Numbered from the stretch's first letter, positions 8,457-17,930 are shown. The stretch: 64,000 nucleotides of DNA from Sphingomonas xinjiangensis (GCF_014199255.1 NZ_JACIJF010000004.1:310001-374000), one strand, 5' to 3'. Translations and numbers: made by a program. The notes: generated by a model from the sequence alone, not told the origin.

Positions 8457-10907
8457 ATGAACGACCTGACCGAGACGCCTTTCGGCTATACCGATGGCGA
8501 CGTCGACACCAACACCAGCACCGAGATCACGCTGAACGAACTGGCCGACCGCCGCCTTTCCCGCCGCCAGACGCTACGCGGCGGATCGGCGATCGTCGCC
8601 GCCACGCTCGGTGCGTCAGCGCTTGCCGCATGCGACAGCAACGACGGCAATGAGAGCGACAACAACGCGGCTCCGACCGTCAACGCCGGCGCGGCGATCA
8701 CCACCAGCGCGGGCCGCCTGGTCACGCTGAGCGGTGACGCCAGCGACGACAAGGGCGTGGAAGCCCTGTCATGGACCCAGACAGCTCCCACCGGCACGCC
8801 GGTCACGCTGTCAAACCCGACCAGCAAGACGCCGACCTTCATCGCGCCTGCCGTTGCCGCCGCGACCACCTTCACTTTCCAGCTGGCCGCCGCCGACGCG
8901 CAGGGCCGCACCTCCACCGGCGTCGCGACCGTGACGGTCAATCCCGCGACGCTGGGCTTTACCGCCGTGCCGAAGAACCTGCTCGACGTCGTGAGCGTGC
9001 CCGCCGGCTACACCGTTCAGGTTATCAACCGGGTGGGCGATCCAATCGCCGCGAATGTGCCCGCATACAAGAACGACGGCACCGACACGAACTTCGCCCA
9101 GCGCATCGGCGACCAACACGACGCTTTGCAGTGGTTCGGCCTAAGCAGCACCGGCACCCGCGATGCGAACAGCTCGACGCGCGGCCTGATCGTGCAGAAT
9201 CACGAAAACATCGTTCAAGAGAATTTGCATCCGGCTGGCACCAGCTTTGGCGGCGTTCGTCCCGAAGCAGACGCGCTCAAGGAAATCGAAGCGCACGGCG
9301 TCAGCATCACCGAGGTAACTGAAGGCGCCAACCGCACCTGGACCACCGTTCAGGGTAGCAGCTTCAACCGCCGCCTGACCCCGAACACGCCGATGGTCTT
9401 CAACGGTCCTGCGCGTGGTTCGGACCTGCTCAAGACCGCCTACTCTCCCCTGGGCACCAGCGGCCGCGGCACGATCAACAACTGCGCCAATGGCGTGACC
9501 CCCTGGGGCTCTGCGCTAACCTGCGAAGAGAATTGGGCCGGGTATTTCCGCCGCTTTGCCGACGGCACGCGCACTGCCAAGGAACTCGCGTCGCTCAGCC
9601 GCTATGGCATCAGTGATCGCGCCAACGGCAATTACGGCTGGTCGACCGTGGTCCCCAGCGACCCCGCCGACACCCGCTTCCGCCGCTGGGATGCGCGCGC
9701 GACGGGCAGCTCGGCGACCACCGACTTCCGCAACGAACCCAACCAGTTCGGCTGGGTCGTCGAGTTCGATCCCTACACCCCGAACTCGGTCCCGCGGAAG
9801 CGCACCACGCTCGGCCGTCTTGGCCATGAAGGCGCATGGCCGGGGCGTTTCCAGGCTGGCAAGAAGCCTGCCTGGTACACTGGCGACGACTCGGGGGGCG
9901 AGCATCTCTACAAGTTCGTCTCGGCGACGGCCTGGGTCGAGGCCGATGCCAACGCCACCGACCGCTTGGCGATGGGCGACAAGTATCTCGACACCGGCAC
10001 GCTGTACGTGGCCAAGTTCAATGCCGATGGCACCGGCGCGTGGCTGCCGCTGGTCTATGGCCAGAACGGTATCGACTCGACCTACGCCGCCTACCCGTTC
10101 GCGGATCAGGCTGACGTGCTGATCAACGCCCGCCTCGCCGCGACCGTTGTCGGCGCCACGCCGATGGACCGTCCGGAATGGACGGCCGTCAATCCACAGA
10201 CCGGCGAAGTCTATCTGACACTTACCAACAATGGCGGCCGCGCGCTGGCAAACACCGATGCGGCCAATCCGCGCTCGTACACCGATCCGCGAGTCGACAG
10301 CGCGCGTTCGTCGAGTGGAAACGCCAATGGCCATGTCATCCGCCTGCGCGAGGACGGCGACACCACCGAAGCCACCACGTTCAAGTGGGATATCTATCTG
10401 TTCGGTGCCGGCTCGGATCTCGATCCCGCCAACATCAACGTGTCGGGGCTGACTGCGGATCAGGACTTCTCCAGCCCCGATGGCCTGTGGTTCGCCCGCA
10501 ACACCAACCCCTCGGGCCAGGTCAAGCCGCTACTGTGGCTGCAGACCGATGACGGCGCCTACACCGACGTCACCAACTGCATGATGCTGGCGGCGATCCC
10601 GGGCACCGTCGGCGACGGCGGCGCGCGGACCATCACCAACACCGCCGCGAACGGCGCCACCGCCGCCCAGGCGACCCGCGTCGGCGCGGCACCGACAGCG
10701 GCGACGCTGAAGCGGTTCCTGGTGGGCCCTGTCGGCTGTGAAATCACGGGCGTGGACAGCACCCCGGATGGCCGGACCCTGTTCGTCGGCATTCAGCATC
10801 CCGACGGGCATTGGCCGGATAGCCAGGCGACCGGCACCGCCACGGCGCGTCCGCGCTCGGCGACGGTGGTGATCACCAAAAACGACGGCGGCGTGGTCGG
10901 GCTCTGA
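8457..10907 (+). CDS. phoX: PhoX-family alkaline phosphatase, Tat-exported probable lipoprotein
   Basis: A predicted extracytoplasmic phosphomonoesterase of the PhoX (DUF839) family, 816 residues. A twin-arginine signal SRRQTLRGG at about residues 37-45 is followed by a hydrophobic stretch ending in ALAAC, a lipobox, so it may be a Tat-exported lipoprotein. Residues about 65-165 form an Ig/PKD-like domain (NAGAAITTSAGRLVTLSG) not normally part of PhoX. The catalytic region follows, with HDALQWFGL, GLIVQNHEN, NCANGVTPWGSALTCEEN and LFVGIQHP; PhoX enzymes use Ca and Fe cofactors. A Pho box precedes it and a terminator follows. The neighbouring T2SS is a plausible export route. Confidence 0.9.
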   Translation: MNDLTETPFGYTDGDVDTNTSTEITLNELADRRLSRRQTLRGGSAIVAATLGASALAACDSNDGNESDNNAAPTVNAGAAITTSAGRLVTLSGDASDDKGVEALSWTQTAPTGTPVTLSNPTSKTPTFIAPAVAAATTFTFQLAAADAQGRTSTGVATVTVNPATLGFTAVPKNLLDVVSVPAGYTVQVINRVGDPIAANVPAYKNDGTDTNFAQRIGDQHDALQWFGLSSTGTRDANSSTRGLIVQNHENIVQENLHPAGTSFGGVRPEADALKEIEAHGVSITEVTEGANRTWTTVQGSSFNRRLTPNTPMVFNGPARGSDLLKTAYSPLGTSGRGTINNCANGVTPWGSALTCEENWAGYFRRFADGTRTAKELASLSRYGISDRANGNYGWSTVVPSDPADTRFRRWDARATGSSATTDFRNEPNQFGWVVEFDPYTPNSVPRKRTTLGRLGHEGAWPGRFQAGKKPAWYTGDDSGGEHLYKFVSATAWVEADANATDRLAMGDKYLDTGTLYVAKFNADGTGAWLPLVYGQNGIDSTYAAYPFADQADVLINARLAATVVGATPMDRPEWTAVNPQTGEVYLTLTNNGGRALANTDAANPRSYTDPRVDSARSSSGNANGHVIRLREDGDTTEATTFKWDIYLFGAGSDLDPANINVSGLTADQDFSSPDGLWFARNTNPSGQVKPLLWLQTDDGAYTDVTNCMMLAAIPGTVGDGGARTITNTAANGATAAQATRVGAAPTAATLKRFLVGPVGCEITGVDSTPDGRTLFVGIQHPDGHWPDSQATGTATARPRSATVVITKNDGGVVGL

Positions 10908-10938
10908 GCCCTGCCACCTTGGCTGAACTGAAGGAGGA

Positions 10939-10966
10939 GAGGTTCCGGTTGGAACCTCCCTTTTTG
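10939..10966 (+). terminator. Rho-independent terminator after phoX
   Basis: The arms GAGGTTCC and GGAACCTC (8 bp, GGTT loop) are followed by CC and a run of five T. It lies about 30 bp after the phoX stop. Confidence 0.85.
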
Positions 10967-11055
10967 CTTGGCGGAAGGTCCGCGAGCGCAGGGTGGAGCG
11001 TTGGCCCCCACTCCCGCTTTTGCGGGAGGGAGTTAGAAAAGCCTTGGGCCTTGCG

Positions 11056-11403
11056 TTAGCGGTCCGATCGGCTGACGATATTTGCAGTGCCGTCTGGCGT
11101 GACCGTGATCATATGGCTGCCGCCGCCTGAACAGTCCGCGCGCCACAATGGCCGTCCGTCCTGATCCTCAAGCCGCTGCGAGGTCTTCACTGCCTGACAC
11201 GGCAGCTTCGCATCCAGGATCGCACGGATGAACACGACATTGCGCTGGCGTTCGGGCAAGGCGGCGACCCGCGCGCCGACATCCTCTCCCGAACTGTTGA
11301 CGTTTACGTTGGCCACGGCATTCGCGGCAGGCTCCTGCGTGCCTTCACTCTGACACCCAGCCAGGGCAAGCGCGGCCCCTGCCATCCATAGATATTGCTT
11401 CAT
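11056..11403 (-). CDS. Small predicted lipoprotein
   Basis: A 115-residue protein with a lipoprotein signal (hydrophobic core then LAGC at about residues 14-17). The mature part is short, with an Asn/Ala-rich linker and a domain containing two cysteines (KLPCQAV, WRADCSGGG) that could form a disulphide, ending ANIVSRSDR. I do not recognise a named family. It converges on phoX across a REP-like hairpin near 11010-11035 and lies just downstream of the amidohydrolase pair without clear operon linkage. Confidence 0.75.
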   Translation of the reverse strand: MKQYLWMAGAALALAGCQSEGTQEPAANAVANVNVNSSGEDVGARVAALPERQRNVVFIRAILDAKLPCQAVKTSQRLEDQDGRPLWRADCSGGGSHMITVTPDGTANIVSRSDR

Positions 11404-11484
11404 TTCGATCTCCCAATGCCTTGCACTGGCAATGCCAAAGCCGCCGCCAAGGTTCCGGGCAAGCCGCAGCCCGCCCGGACCGCC

Positions 11485-12792
11485 TTAGTGCTGGTACGCC
11501 TTGGGCAACGCGCCTTCGCGCGGGTTCCAATAACGATCGCGCAGGCGAGTCTGGCGGCTAGTCATCGGCTGCTCGACGCCGTCGATGAACACCTGCACCG
11601 CCGAGGTTCCGATCTCGAGCGGATCGCCGTCCCAGATCACCACGTCACCGCGCCGGCCCGCCCGCAACGAGCCGAACTCGTCGCCCATGCCCAGCGCCTC
11701 GGCCGGGCGGGAGGTGATCGTTGCGAACGCCTCGCCCCAGTTCAGTCCACTCGCGCCAGGAATCTTGCCCAGCGCCACCAGGTTGCCGGCATATTGCTTT
11801 TCCCAGCGTGCCTGGCGGGCTTCGTCCTGGTTAATCGTGCCGATGCCGACCAGCACGCCCGCCGCCTTCATCCGGCCGATATTGGACTGGGTGGCAGCCA
11901 GCTGCTCAAACGAAGACGGCAGGTCGGCCACCGCCGACGCGATCACCGGCACCCCCGCCGCGGCGATCTCACGCGCCACGGTCCAGCCTTCAGTGGCGCC
12001 GACCAGCACCAGCTTGAGCCCGGGCACTTCGCGCTTGAGCTGGAGCAGCACCAGGATGTCGGACGCCCGCTCGACATGCGCCAGGAGCAGGGTGCGGCCC
12101 TGCACCACCGGCACCAGTGCCTCAGCATCGGCACGGGTCAGCAATGCTTCCTTGCCGCGCGCGTTGAAGCCGGCAGGGCTGCGGATATAATCGCGCACTT
12201 CGAACAGCGTGTTCTTGAGCAATGCATAGGCCGCGGAACGGCTGCCCCCGGCAGCACGCGCCCCGGCCTCGCCCCATTCCATGAACTGAAAGGCGCGTGG
12301 GCGCGTGACGGCGTCCATGTCGGCGGCGGTGTCGATCACCGCACCCTGCCCCGCAAAGATCGATCCGCTGCTGTTATCCGGCGCAACTACGGCGCGGGTG
12401 ACACCTTCCAGCCGATTGATCGCCAGCGGCGTGCTTTTCGGGTTCACCGCCGGGGCGACGTCGAGTGCCGCGTCAAAGGGCGAACCGCTTGCCGCGGTGT
12501 CGTTGGTCGCCTCAACGCCGTCGACTTCGACGATGCCCATGCGCGTGAAGCCAGCGAAGATCCCGGGCGACACCCAGCGCCCGCCCGCGTCGATCACACG
12601 CACACCCGCAGGCACGGCCACGCCGCTGCCGGCGCCAACAACGCGTCCGCCGCGCACGACGACCGTGCCACCCTCGACCGGGGCGGACCCGTCGCCGATC
12701 ACGAGTTTGGCGTTGGTGATCACGACGTCCTTCGCGCTAGCGGGCGCCGCCAGACCGATCACCGCTGCTGCGGAAAGAAGCAGCGTCTTCAT
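11485..12792 (-). CDS. Exported amidohydrolase family protein
   Basis: A 435-residue amidohydrolase (imidazolonepropionase-like subgroup) with a Sec signal peptide ending ASA. The N-terminal beta domain includes VVITNAKLVIGDG and GGRWVSPGIFAG, where the usual metal-binding HxH after the PG is replaced by FAGFTR. The C-terminal part has PAEALGMGDEFGSLRAGRRGDVVIWDG. The missing HxH suggests an altered or absent metal centre. Its ATG overlaps the stop of the upstream amidohydrolase (TGATG; a GTG one codon earlier is also possible), so the two are probably co-translated and may function together. Confidence 0.82.
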   Translation of the reverse strand: MKTLLLSAAAVIGLAAPASAKDVVITNAKLVIGDGSAPVEGGTVVVRGGRVVGAGSGVAVPAGVRVIDAGGRWVSPGIFAGFTRMGIVEVDGVEATNDTAASGSPFDAALDVAPAVNPKSTPLAINRLEGVTRAVVAPDNSSGSIFAGQGAVIDTAADMDAVTRPRAFQFMEWGEAGARAAGGSRSAAYALLKNTLFEVRDYIRSPAGFNARGKEALLTRADAEALVPVVQGRTLLLAHVERASDILVLLQLKREVPGLKLVLVGATEGWTVAREIAAAGVPVIASAVADLPSSFEQLAATQSNIGRMKAAGVLVGIGTINQDEARQARWEKQYAGNLVALGKIPGASGLNWGEAFATITSRPAEALGMGDEFGSLRAGRRGDVVIWDGDPLEIGTSAVQVFIDGVEQPMTSRQTRLRDRYWNPREGALPKAYQH

Positions 12793-14204
12793 CACTTCAC
12801 ATCCCCTTCGCCCGGCTGGCCCAGCTCAAAGTCCGATACGGGGCGGAGCTTCGGATTGCTGGCGTCATACAGCAGCGCGCCATCGACCCACACCATCTGC
12901 GGGCGGGTGTAGACGCTGAACGGATTGCCGTTCCACAGCACCGCGTCCGCCATTTTGCCCGGCTTCAGGCTGCCGGTCTGGCGGTCGATGCCCAGCGCCT
13001 TGGCCGGGTTAATCGCGAGCCAGCGCCACGCCTGCGCTTCGGAGATGTCATAGCCGGCCTTGATCCCCGACATGCGCGCCTTGGCAACTTCCTGGTTGAG
13101 GCGCTGAATGCCGTTCTCGTCGTCCGAATGGATCATCGCGCAAGTGCCTTGCTTCTCCAAAATGGCAAGGTTCTCGTTCACTGCGTCATAGGCTTCCATC
13201 TTGAAGCCGTACCAGTCGGCCCACACCGCCGCGCAGGCGCCGTTTTCCTTGAGCAGGTCGGCGATCTTGTACGCCTCCACCGCGTGGTGGAACGCGGTCA
13301 CCTTGTACCCGAATTCCTTGGCCATATCCATGACGTTGGCCATCTCGTCGGCGCGGTAGCAGTGATTCTGGATAAGGATCTCACCGTCCAGCACGCCGCG
13401 CAGCGTGTCCATGGCGATGTCGCGGCCCGGCATCTCGCCGCCTTTGTCCTCATATTTGTCCCAGCGGCGCTTATACTCGGCGGCGCGCGCCCAGGTCTGG
13501 CGGTCGACTGCCATGTTGCCCATCCGGGTCGCCGGCTGGCGCCCCTTCGAGCCATACACGCGCTTGGGGTTCTCGCCGCACGCCATCTTCAGGCCATAAG
13601 GCGCACCGGGGAACTTCATCGCCTGCATCGTGCGCGCATAGACATTCTTGAGCACGACCGAGCGCCCACCGAAAAGATTGGCGGAGCCCGGCAGGACTTG
13701 CAATGTAGTGACGCCGCCATTGGTCAACGCGCGGCTGAAGCCGGGGTCCTGCGGCCACACGCTATGCTCGGCCCACACATCGGCGGTTACCGGCGACGTG
13801 GCTTCGTTGCCGTCGGACAGCGCCGGAACGCCAGGCGAAGGATAGTCGCCCAAATGGCTGTGGATGTCGATCACGCCTGGGGTCAGATACTTGCCCCGCC
13901 CGTCGATCACCGTCACATCGGCGTCGCGGGGCAGGTTTTGCCCCACCGCGACGATCTTGGTATCGCGGAACAGCACGGATCCGCCGTCGATACGCCCGCC
14001 CTCGCCGTCGAGGATCGTGACGTTGGTGACCAGCGTCGCTGCGCCGGGATAGGCATGGTAGGTCGATGGATAGGGATCGTGCGAATACCCCTTGCCCCGC
14101 CCTGGAGCGCGTGCCTGCTCGCTTGAAGCCTGCGGCTTCGTGTCGGCGCTGGTACATCCCGCCAGTGCCACCAGGCTGGCGCCCATCAGCAACGCTTTGA
14201 TCAA
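12792..14204 (-). CDS. Amidohydrolase family lipoprotein
   Basis: A 470-residue amidohydrolase with an N-terminal lipoprotein signal (ALLMGASLVALAGC) from the chosen TTG start, which has GGGGAC 6 bases upstream. An ATG at 14279 would add 25 residues of non-signal-like sequence. The metal-binding DIHSHLGDYPSPG motif follows LTPGVID, and AFHHAVEAY and IHSDDENG supply further candidate metal ligands. The C-terminus has AKALGIDRQTGSLKPGKMADAV. The substrate is unknown; related enzymes act on cyclic amides or peptides. Promoter sequences probably lie in the 225-bp gap to the divergent sensor kinase. Confidence 0.82.
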   Translation of the reverse strand: MIKALLMGASLVALAGCTSADTKPQASSEQARAPGRGKGYSHDPYPSTYHAYPGAATLVTNVTILDGEGGRIDGGSVLFRDTKIVAVGQNLPRDADVTVIDGRGKYLTPGVIDIHSHLGDYPSPGVPALSDGNEATSPVTADVWAEHSVWPQDPGFSRALTNGGVTTLQVLPGSANLFGGRSVVLKNVYARTMQAMKFPGAPYGLKMACGENPKRVYGSKGRQPATRMGNMAVDRQTWARAAEYKRRWDKYEDKGGEMPGRDIAMDTLRGVLDGEILIQNHCYRADEMANVMDMAKEFGYKVTAFHHAVEAYKIADLLKENGACAAVWADWYGFKMEAYDAVNENLAILEKQGTCAMIHSDDENGIQRLNQEVAKARMSGIKAGYDISEAQAWRWLAINPAKALGIDRQTGSLKPGKMADAVLWNGNPFSVYTRPQMVWVDGALLYDASNPKLRPVSDFELGQPGEGDVK

Positions 14205-14429
14205 GATACTTGTCCCCAATGATCCGGCCCGCCCTCTTGGGCTTGCTCGATTGATCGCCGGGTTCCTGCGGCATTGCAAGCATGGTTGCCGTCCGGCAGA
14301 AATTCGTCAGACAATTAATGGCCTTAGAAAATCTTCTCTGGAATTCTACGGAGTTTCACACATAATGTTAACCAATGTAGTTGCTCATGACAGACCTCGC
14401 GATCCTGTGCAGGGGCAGGTGACTTGCGT

Positions 14430-17132
14430 GTGAACGGTATTGAAATGATCCCGGCGCAGCAGCCGGGAACGAAGAACAGGCCGATTGCCGCGTTGCTTGC
14501 TGGCATCGCCGCTATCTGCGCAGCTACGTCTTTTTGCGGCTGGCTTTTCGAGGTCAGGCAACTGCAAACCTTCGGGTTCGACACGTTTCCGATCCGTCCG
14601 TTGACCAGTGTCGGCTATGTAGGTGTCAGCCTCGGGCTACTCGCCTCGATCTGCGACCGGCAGCGCGCGGCGACCTTGCTCTGGATCCTCCCGATCGTCG
14701 TCGCGGCATCGTACATCGCGGAAACTTTGACGGGTAGCGCCTGGAGCCTGGCCCGATTGATCGGCGAGATCCCGCCGCTCGGCTCGGACCATGGCTACAT
14801 ACCGCGACCGCGCTTGATCAGTGCGGGCATTCTCTTGCTGCTCACGATTTCGGCGTTCGGGTCGCGGATCAGGGGCTGGTTTTCCGCCGAAGCGGTCGGG
14901 CTGATCGCAACGGGGGTGCTTTGCTTATCCATGGCTGCCGGCATGATGATCTTGTTCGCCGAGCCGACGCACAAGGTGCCTCAGGTGCTGATCGCCTCCA
15001 TGCCATCCGCATTCATGGGGATTATCCTCTCGATCACGCTGATCCTCCTCAATGCCGATCTGGCAATTGTGCGCGCGGTCGCGAGGCGCCGTGGCAATTG
15101 GTGGATGCTGGCGTTCCTGCCTGCCGCCTTGCTGCTGCCGATCATACCCTCGGTGCTCGAATTGTTCTTTTGGAGCCGCAACGGCATGTCGGCCGCAGCG
15201 ACCGAGGCGCTGGTCACGCTGTGCAATATGCTGATCGTCGGGATGATAACGTTCTGGGCGATCACACGGATATCGCGTGCTCAGGCCCATGCGCTCGAAC
15301 TGTCGGATGCGGTGGATTCGGCTACGGTAGCGATCACCACCGCCGACGGAAGGATCGCCTATTGGTCGGGAGGCTGCGAGCGGCTCTATGGATGGACCGC
15401 AGCCGAAGCGCGCGGGCAATACAAGTATCTACTGCTGCGGTCGGTTTGCCCGATCTACTCGGTCGAATCCCGTCAATCCGATGGTCACATCCAGGAGTTG
15501 ATCGAGCTCCACCGCGATGGCCGGGAAGTGTCCGTGGTCGAACGCGGCGTCAATGTCAGCGGTCCGGGACGCGAACCGGTCATCGCGCTCAAGCTCACGG
15601 ACACCACCGAGCGTCAAAAAGCGATGGAAGCGTTGCGCGACAGCGAGGAACGCCTTGCCGCCGCTTCGCTCGCGCATGAACTGGGCGTGTTCGAATGGGA
15701 TGTGAAAACCGGACGTATCGAATGGTCGCTCGGCACCGAACAGCGGCTGGGGCTTCGGCCCGGCAGCATCAGCAGCTTTGAAAGCTGGCGCGCGCAGGTC
15801 GACCCGTCGGACGTCCAGACTAGTCTCGAAATCATCGCGCGTGCCGTGCAGACCCGCGCGGACCGCTTCAGCTTCCGCTACCGCTTCATCCAGCCCAATG
15901 GCGGGGTTCGCGCGGTGGAGGGATCGTCCCGCGCCTTTTATGACGAGCAGGGCAACCTCGTCCGCACGATCGGTGTCATCCTCGACATCACCCAACGCGA
16001 TGAACATGATTCGGAATTGCGCCGACGCGAAGCCCAACTGCGCTCCATTCTCCAGACCGTTCCCGATGCGATGGTGGTCATCGACAACAACGCCCTGATT
16101 CAGCAGTTCAGCGCCGCTGCGGAGCGCCTCTGGGGTTATCGCGCCGAAGATGTGCTGGGCCGCTCCGCAACGATCCTTGTGCCGGAAAACGTGCGTGAAA
16201 CGCACATGACCGTTCTCCGCCGTTTCCTGGAACATGGTGAAGGGGTGATCGGCGACATTCACACCAGCACGGCGGAATCGGCGGAAGGCCGCTGCTTTCC
16301 TATCGAGATCCGCACAGGCGTCGCGCGGATCGATACGCAATTCTTGTTGACGATGTTCGTACGCGACATGAGCGAACGGCTCGCAACGCAGGAACGTCTG
16401 AGCGATCTCAGCGCCGAAATCGCGCACGTATCGCGGCAAAGCGCGATGAGCGAACTGGCTGCCGATCTGGCGCATGAACTCAACCAGCCGCTCAGTGCCA
16501 CCTCCAATTACCTCTCCGCCGCGCGCATGCTCCTGGAGCGTGGGGAGCAGGGGGAAAAGGTGATCGAACTGCTCCGCACCGCCGTCGATCAAACCCAACG
16601 GGCAGGCGAGATCATCCGACGCCTGCGCGCCTTCATGGCGCGCGGCGAGGTCGAGATGCGCGCGGAATCGATCGAACGGACCGTGCGCGATGCCGCCGAT
16701 CTGGTGCAGGTGGGCACGACGCATTTCAACATCCGCACCGCCTTCCAGCTTGATCCGCAGGTCAGGTTCGTCTTCGCCGACCGCATCCAAGTGCAGCAGG
16801 TGCTGGTGAACCTCATCCGGAATGCGATGCAAGCGCTGCGCGGCTGCGATCGCCCGGACCGCATCATCACCATAAGTTCGCGGAAACTGGACGACCAGAC
16901 GGTCGAAATAGCTGTTGCCGATAATGGTCCCGGCATGCCTGCACAGGTGCTGGAAACCATCTTCACGCGTTTCACGACCACAAAAGGCGGACGCGGCGGA
17001 ATGGGTATTGGCCTTTCGATCAGCAAGCGTATCATCGAAGCCCATGGCGGCTCGCTCAGCGCTGCCAACCAACCAGAAGGGGGCGCGATTTTCCGTTTCA
17101 CTTTGCCGATGATCGAAGGGGGTCACGATTAA
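14430..17132 (+). CDS. Membrane-bound FixL-like sensor histidine kinase with PAS domains
   Basis: A predicted inner-membrane sensor kinase of about 900 residues. About eight hydrophobic segments span residues 10-290. A first PAS follows (DAVDSATVAITTADGRIAYW), then a PAS/PAC (GVFEWDVKTGRIEWS), then a FixL-type PAS (ILQTVPDAMVVIDNNALIQQ). This last PAS has His at residue 592 within RETH, matching the haem ligand of FixL. The transmitter has the H-box LAHELNQPLSA and ATP-binding motifs NLIRNAMQAL, VADNGPGM and GMGIGLSIS. GTG 14430 has AGGTG 8 bases upstream; TTG 14424 and ATG 14445 are alternatives. The partner regulator begins at the next base after the stop. Confidence 0.85.
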   Translation: MNGIEMIPAQQPGTKNRPIAALLAGIAAICAATSFCGWLFEVRQLQTFGFDTFPIRPLTSVGYVGVSLGLLASICDRQRAATLLWILPIVVAASYIAETLTGSAWSLARLIGEIPPLGSDHGYIPRPRLISAGILLLLTISAFGSRIRGWFSAEAVGLIATGVLCLSMAAGMMILFAEPTHKVPQVLIASMPSAFMGIILSITLILLNADLAIVRAVARRRGNWWMLAFLPAALLLPIIPSVLELFFWSRNGMSAAATEALVTLCNMLIVGMITFWAITRISRAQAHALELSDAVDSATVAITTADGRIAYWSGGCERLYGWTAAEARGQYKYLLLRSVCPIYSVESRQSDGHIQELIELHRDGREVSVVERGVNVSGPGREPVIALKLTDTTERQKAMEALRDSEERLAAASLAHELGVFEWDVKTGRIEWSLGTEQRLGLRPGSISSFESWRAQVDPSDVQTSLEIIARAVQTRADRFSFRYRFIQPNGGVRAVEGSSRAFYDEQGNLVRTIGVILDITQRDEHDSELRRREAQLRSILQTVPDAMVVIDNNALIQQFSAAAERLWGYRAEDVLGRSATILVPENVRETHMTVLRRFLEHGEGVIGDIHTSTAESAEGRCFPIEIRTGVARIDTQFLLTMFVRDMSERLATQERLSDLSAEIAHVSRQSAMSELAADLAHELNQPLSATSNYLSAARMLLERGEQGEKVIELLRTAVDQTQRAGEIIRRLRAFMARGEVEMRAESIERTVRDAADLVQVGTTHFNIRTAFQLDPQVRFVFADRIQVQQVLVNLIRNAMQALRGCDRPDRIITISSRKLDDQTVEIAVADNGPGMPAQVLETIFTRFTTTKGGRGGMGIGLSISKRIIEAHGGSLSAANQPEGGAIFRFTLPMIEGGHD

Positions 17133-17747
17133 ATGACAAGAACAGTATATATCGTGGACGACGACGATGCAGTCCGCGCATCGCTGCACACACTGCTTTC
17201 CATCCGCAACGACCTACTGATCCGCAGCTACCGGTCCGGCGATGCATTTCTTCAGGAAGTGAACGACCTCGACCCTGGCATCGTCCTGCTCGATTTCCAC
17301 ATGCCGGGCGCAACCGGTCTGGACGTGCTGACCACCATGAACAAGGATCCGAAATTCGTCGCCATTGTGCTGACGGGTCAGGGGAATGTCGGCCTGGCGG
17401 TGCAGGCTATGAAGGCCGGGGCGCTCGACTTTGTCGAAAAGCCCTATGAAGCCGACGTGCTGATGCAACTGCTGGATACGGCGTTCGCGCGGCTGGAACA
17501 GGGCAGCGAAGCCGCCGCCCGGGTCAACGCCGCCGAAGCGAAGATCGCAAAGCTTTCGCCCCGCGAAACCGATGTGCTCAAGGGCTTGATCGAAGGGCGC
17601 TCGAACAAGATAATTGCCTATGAACTCGATATCAGCCCGCGGACGGTGGAGATCTATCGCGCGAACCTGATGGAGAAGCTTGAAGTCCGCAGCCTGTCCG
17701 AAGCGCTGCGTATCGCCTTCGCTGCGGGACTGTTCCCGAACAGCTGA
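17133..17747 (+). CDS. FixJ/NarL-type response regulator
   Basis: A 204-residue response regulator. The receiver has VYIVDDDDAVRAS (acid pocket), Asp in IVLLDFHMPG (phosphoacceptor), VLTGQGNV, and FVEKPYEADVL (conserved Lys). A LuxR-type helix-turn-helix follows (LSPRETDVLKGLIEGRSNK, ISPRTVEIYRANLMEKL), characteristic of FixJ. It directly follows the sensor kinase and is surely its cognate partner. No target promoter is evident in the window. Confidence 0.92.
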   Translation: MTRTVYIVDDDDAVRASLHTLLSIRNDLLIRSYRSGDAFLQEVNDLDPGIVLLDFHMPGATGLDVLTTMNKDPKFVAIVLTGQGNVGLAVQAMKAGALDFVEKPYEADVLMQLLDTAFARLEQGSEAAARVNAAEAKIAKLSPRETDVLKGLIEGRSNKIIAYELDISPRTVEIYRANLMEKLEVRSLSEALRIAFAAGLFPNS

Positions 17748-17756
17748 AAAGGACCT

Positions 17757-17793
17757 CCACCTCTCTCCGCCGCACAACATAGGAGAGAGGTGG
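17757..17793 (+). terminator. Strong hairpin after the FixJ-type gene
   Basis: The arms CCACCTCTCTCC and GGAGAGAGGTGG pair perfectly over 12 bp around a 13-base loop, 10 bp after the regulator stop. There is no T-run, so it could be a weak terminator or an mRNA 3'-end stabiliser. Confidence 0.6.
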
Positions 17794-17930
17794 TCATCGC
17801 CTGCGCTGCGCAAGCACTGCAGTGCACCAGCGCAGTTATGCAGGTCTGCAGGCGCCTCGTCCGACTTAGGTATAAGTCCCTAAATCGTCACATTTACGAG
17901 GGCGTTCCGACCCACTCTGAGGTTCCACGC

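Noticed and set aside
12183..12192. TATAAT at 12186
   Set aside because: It lies inside the amidohydrolase coding region, is not preceded by C-TATAA context and has no gene start after it.
11395..12912. A 505-codon plus-strand frame opposite the amidohydrolases
   Set aside because: It is antisense to a clear amidohydrolase gene, has shadow-like composition (His/Arg-rich) and no known domain.
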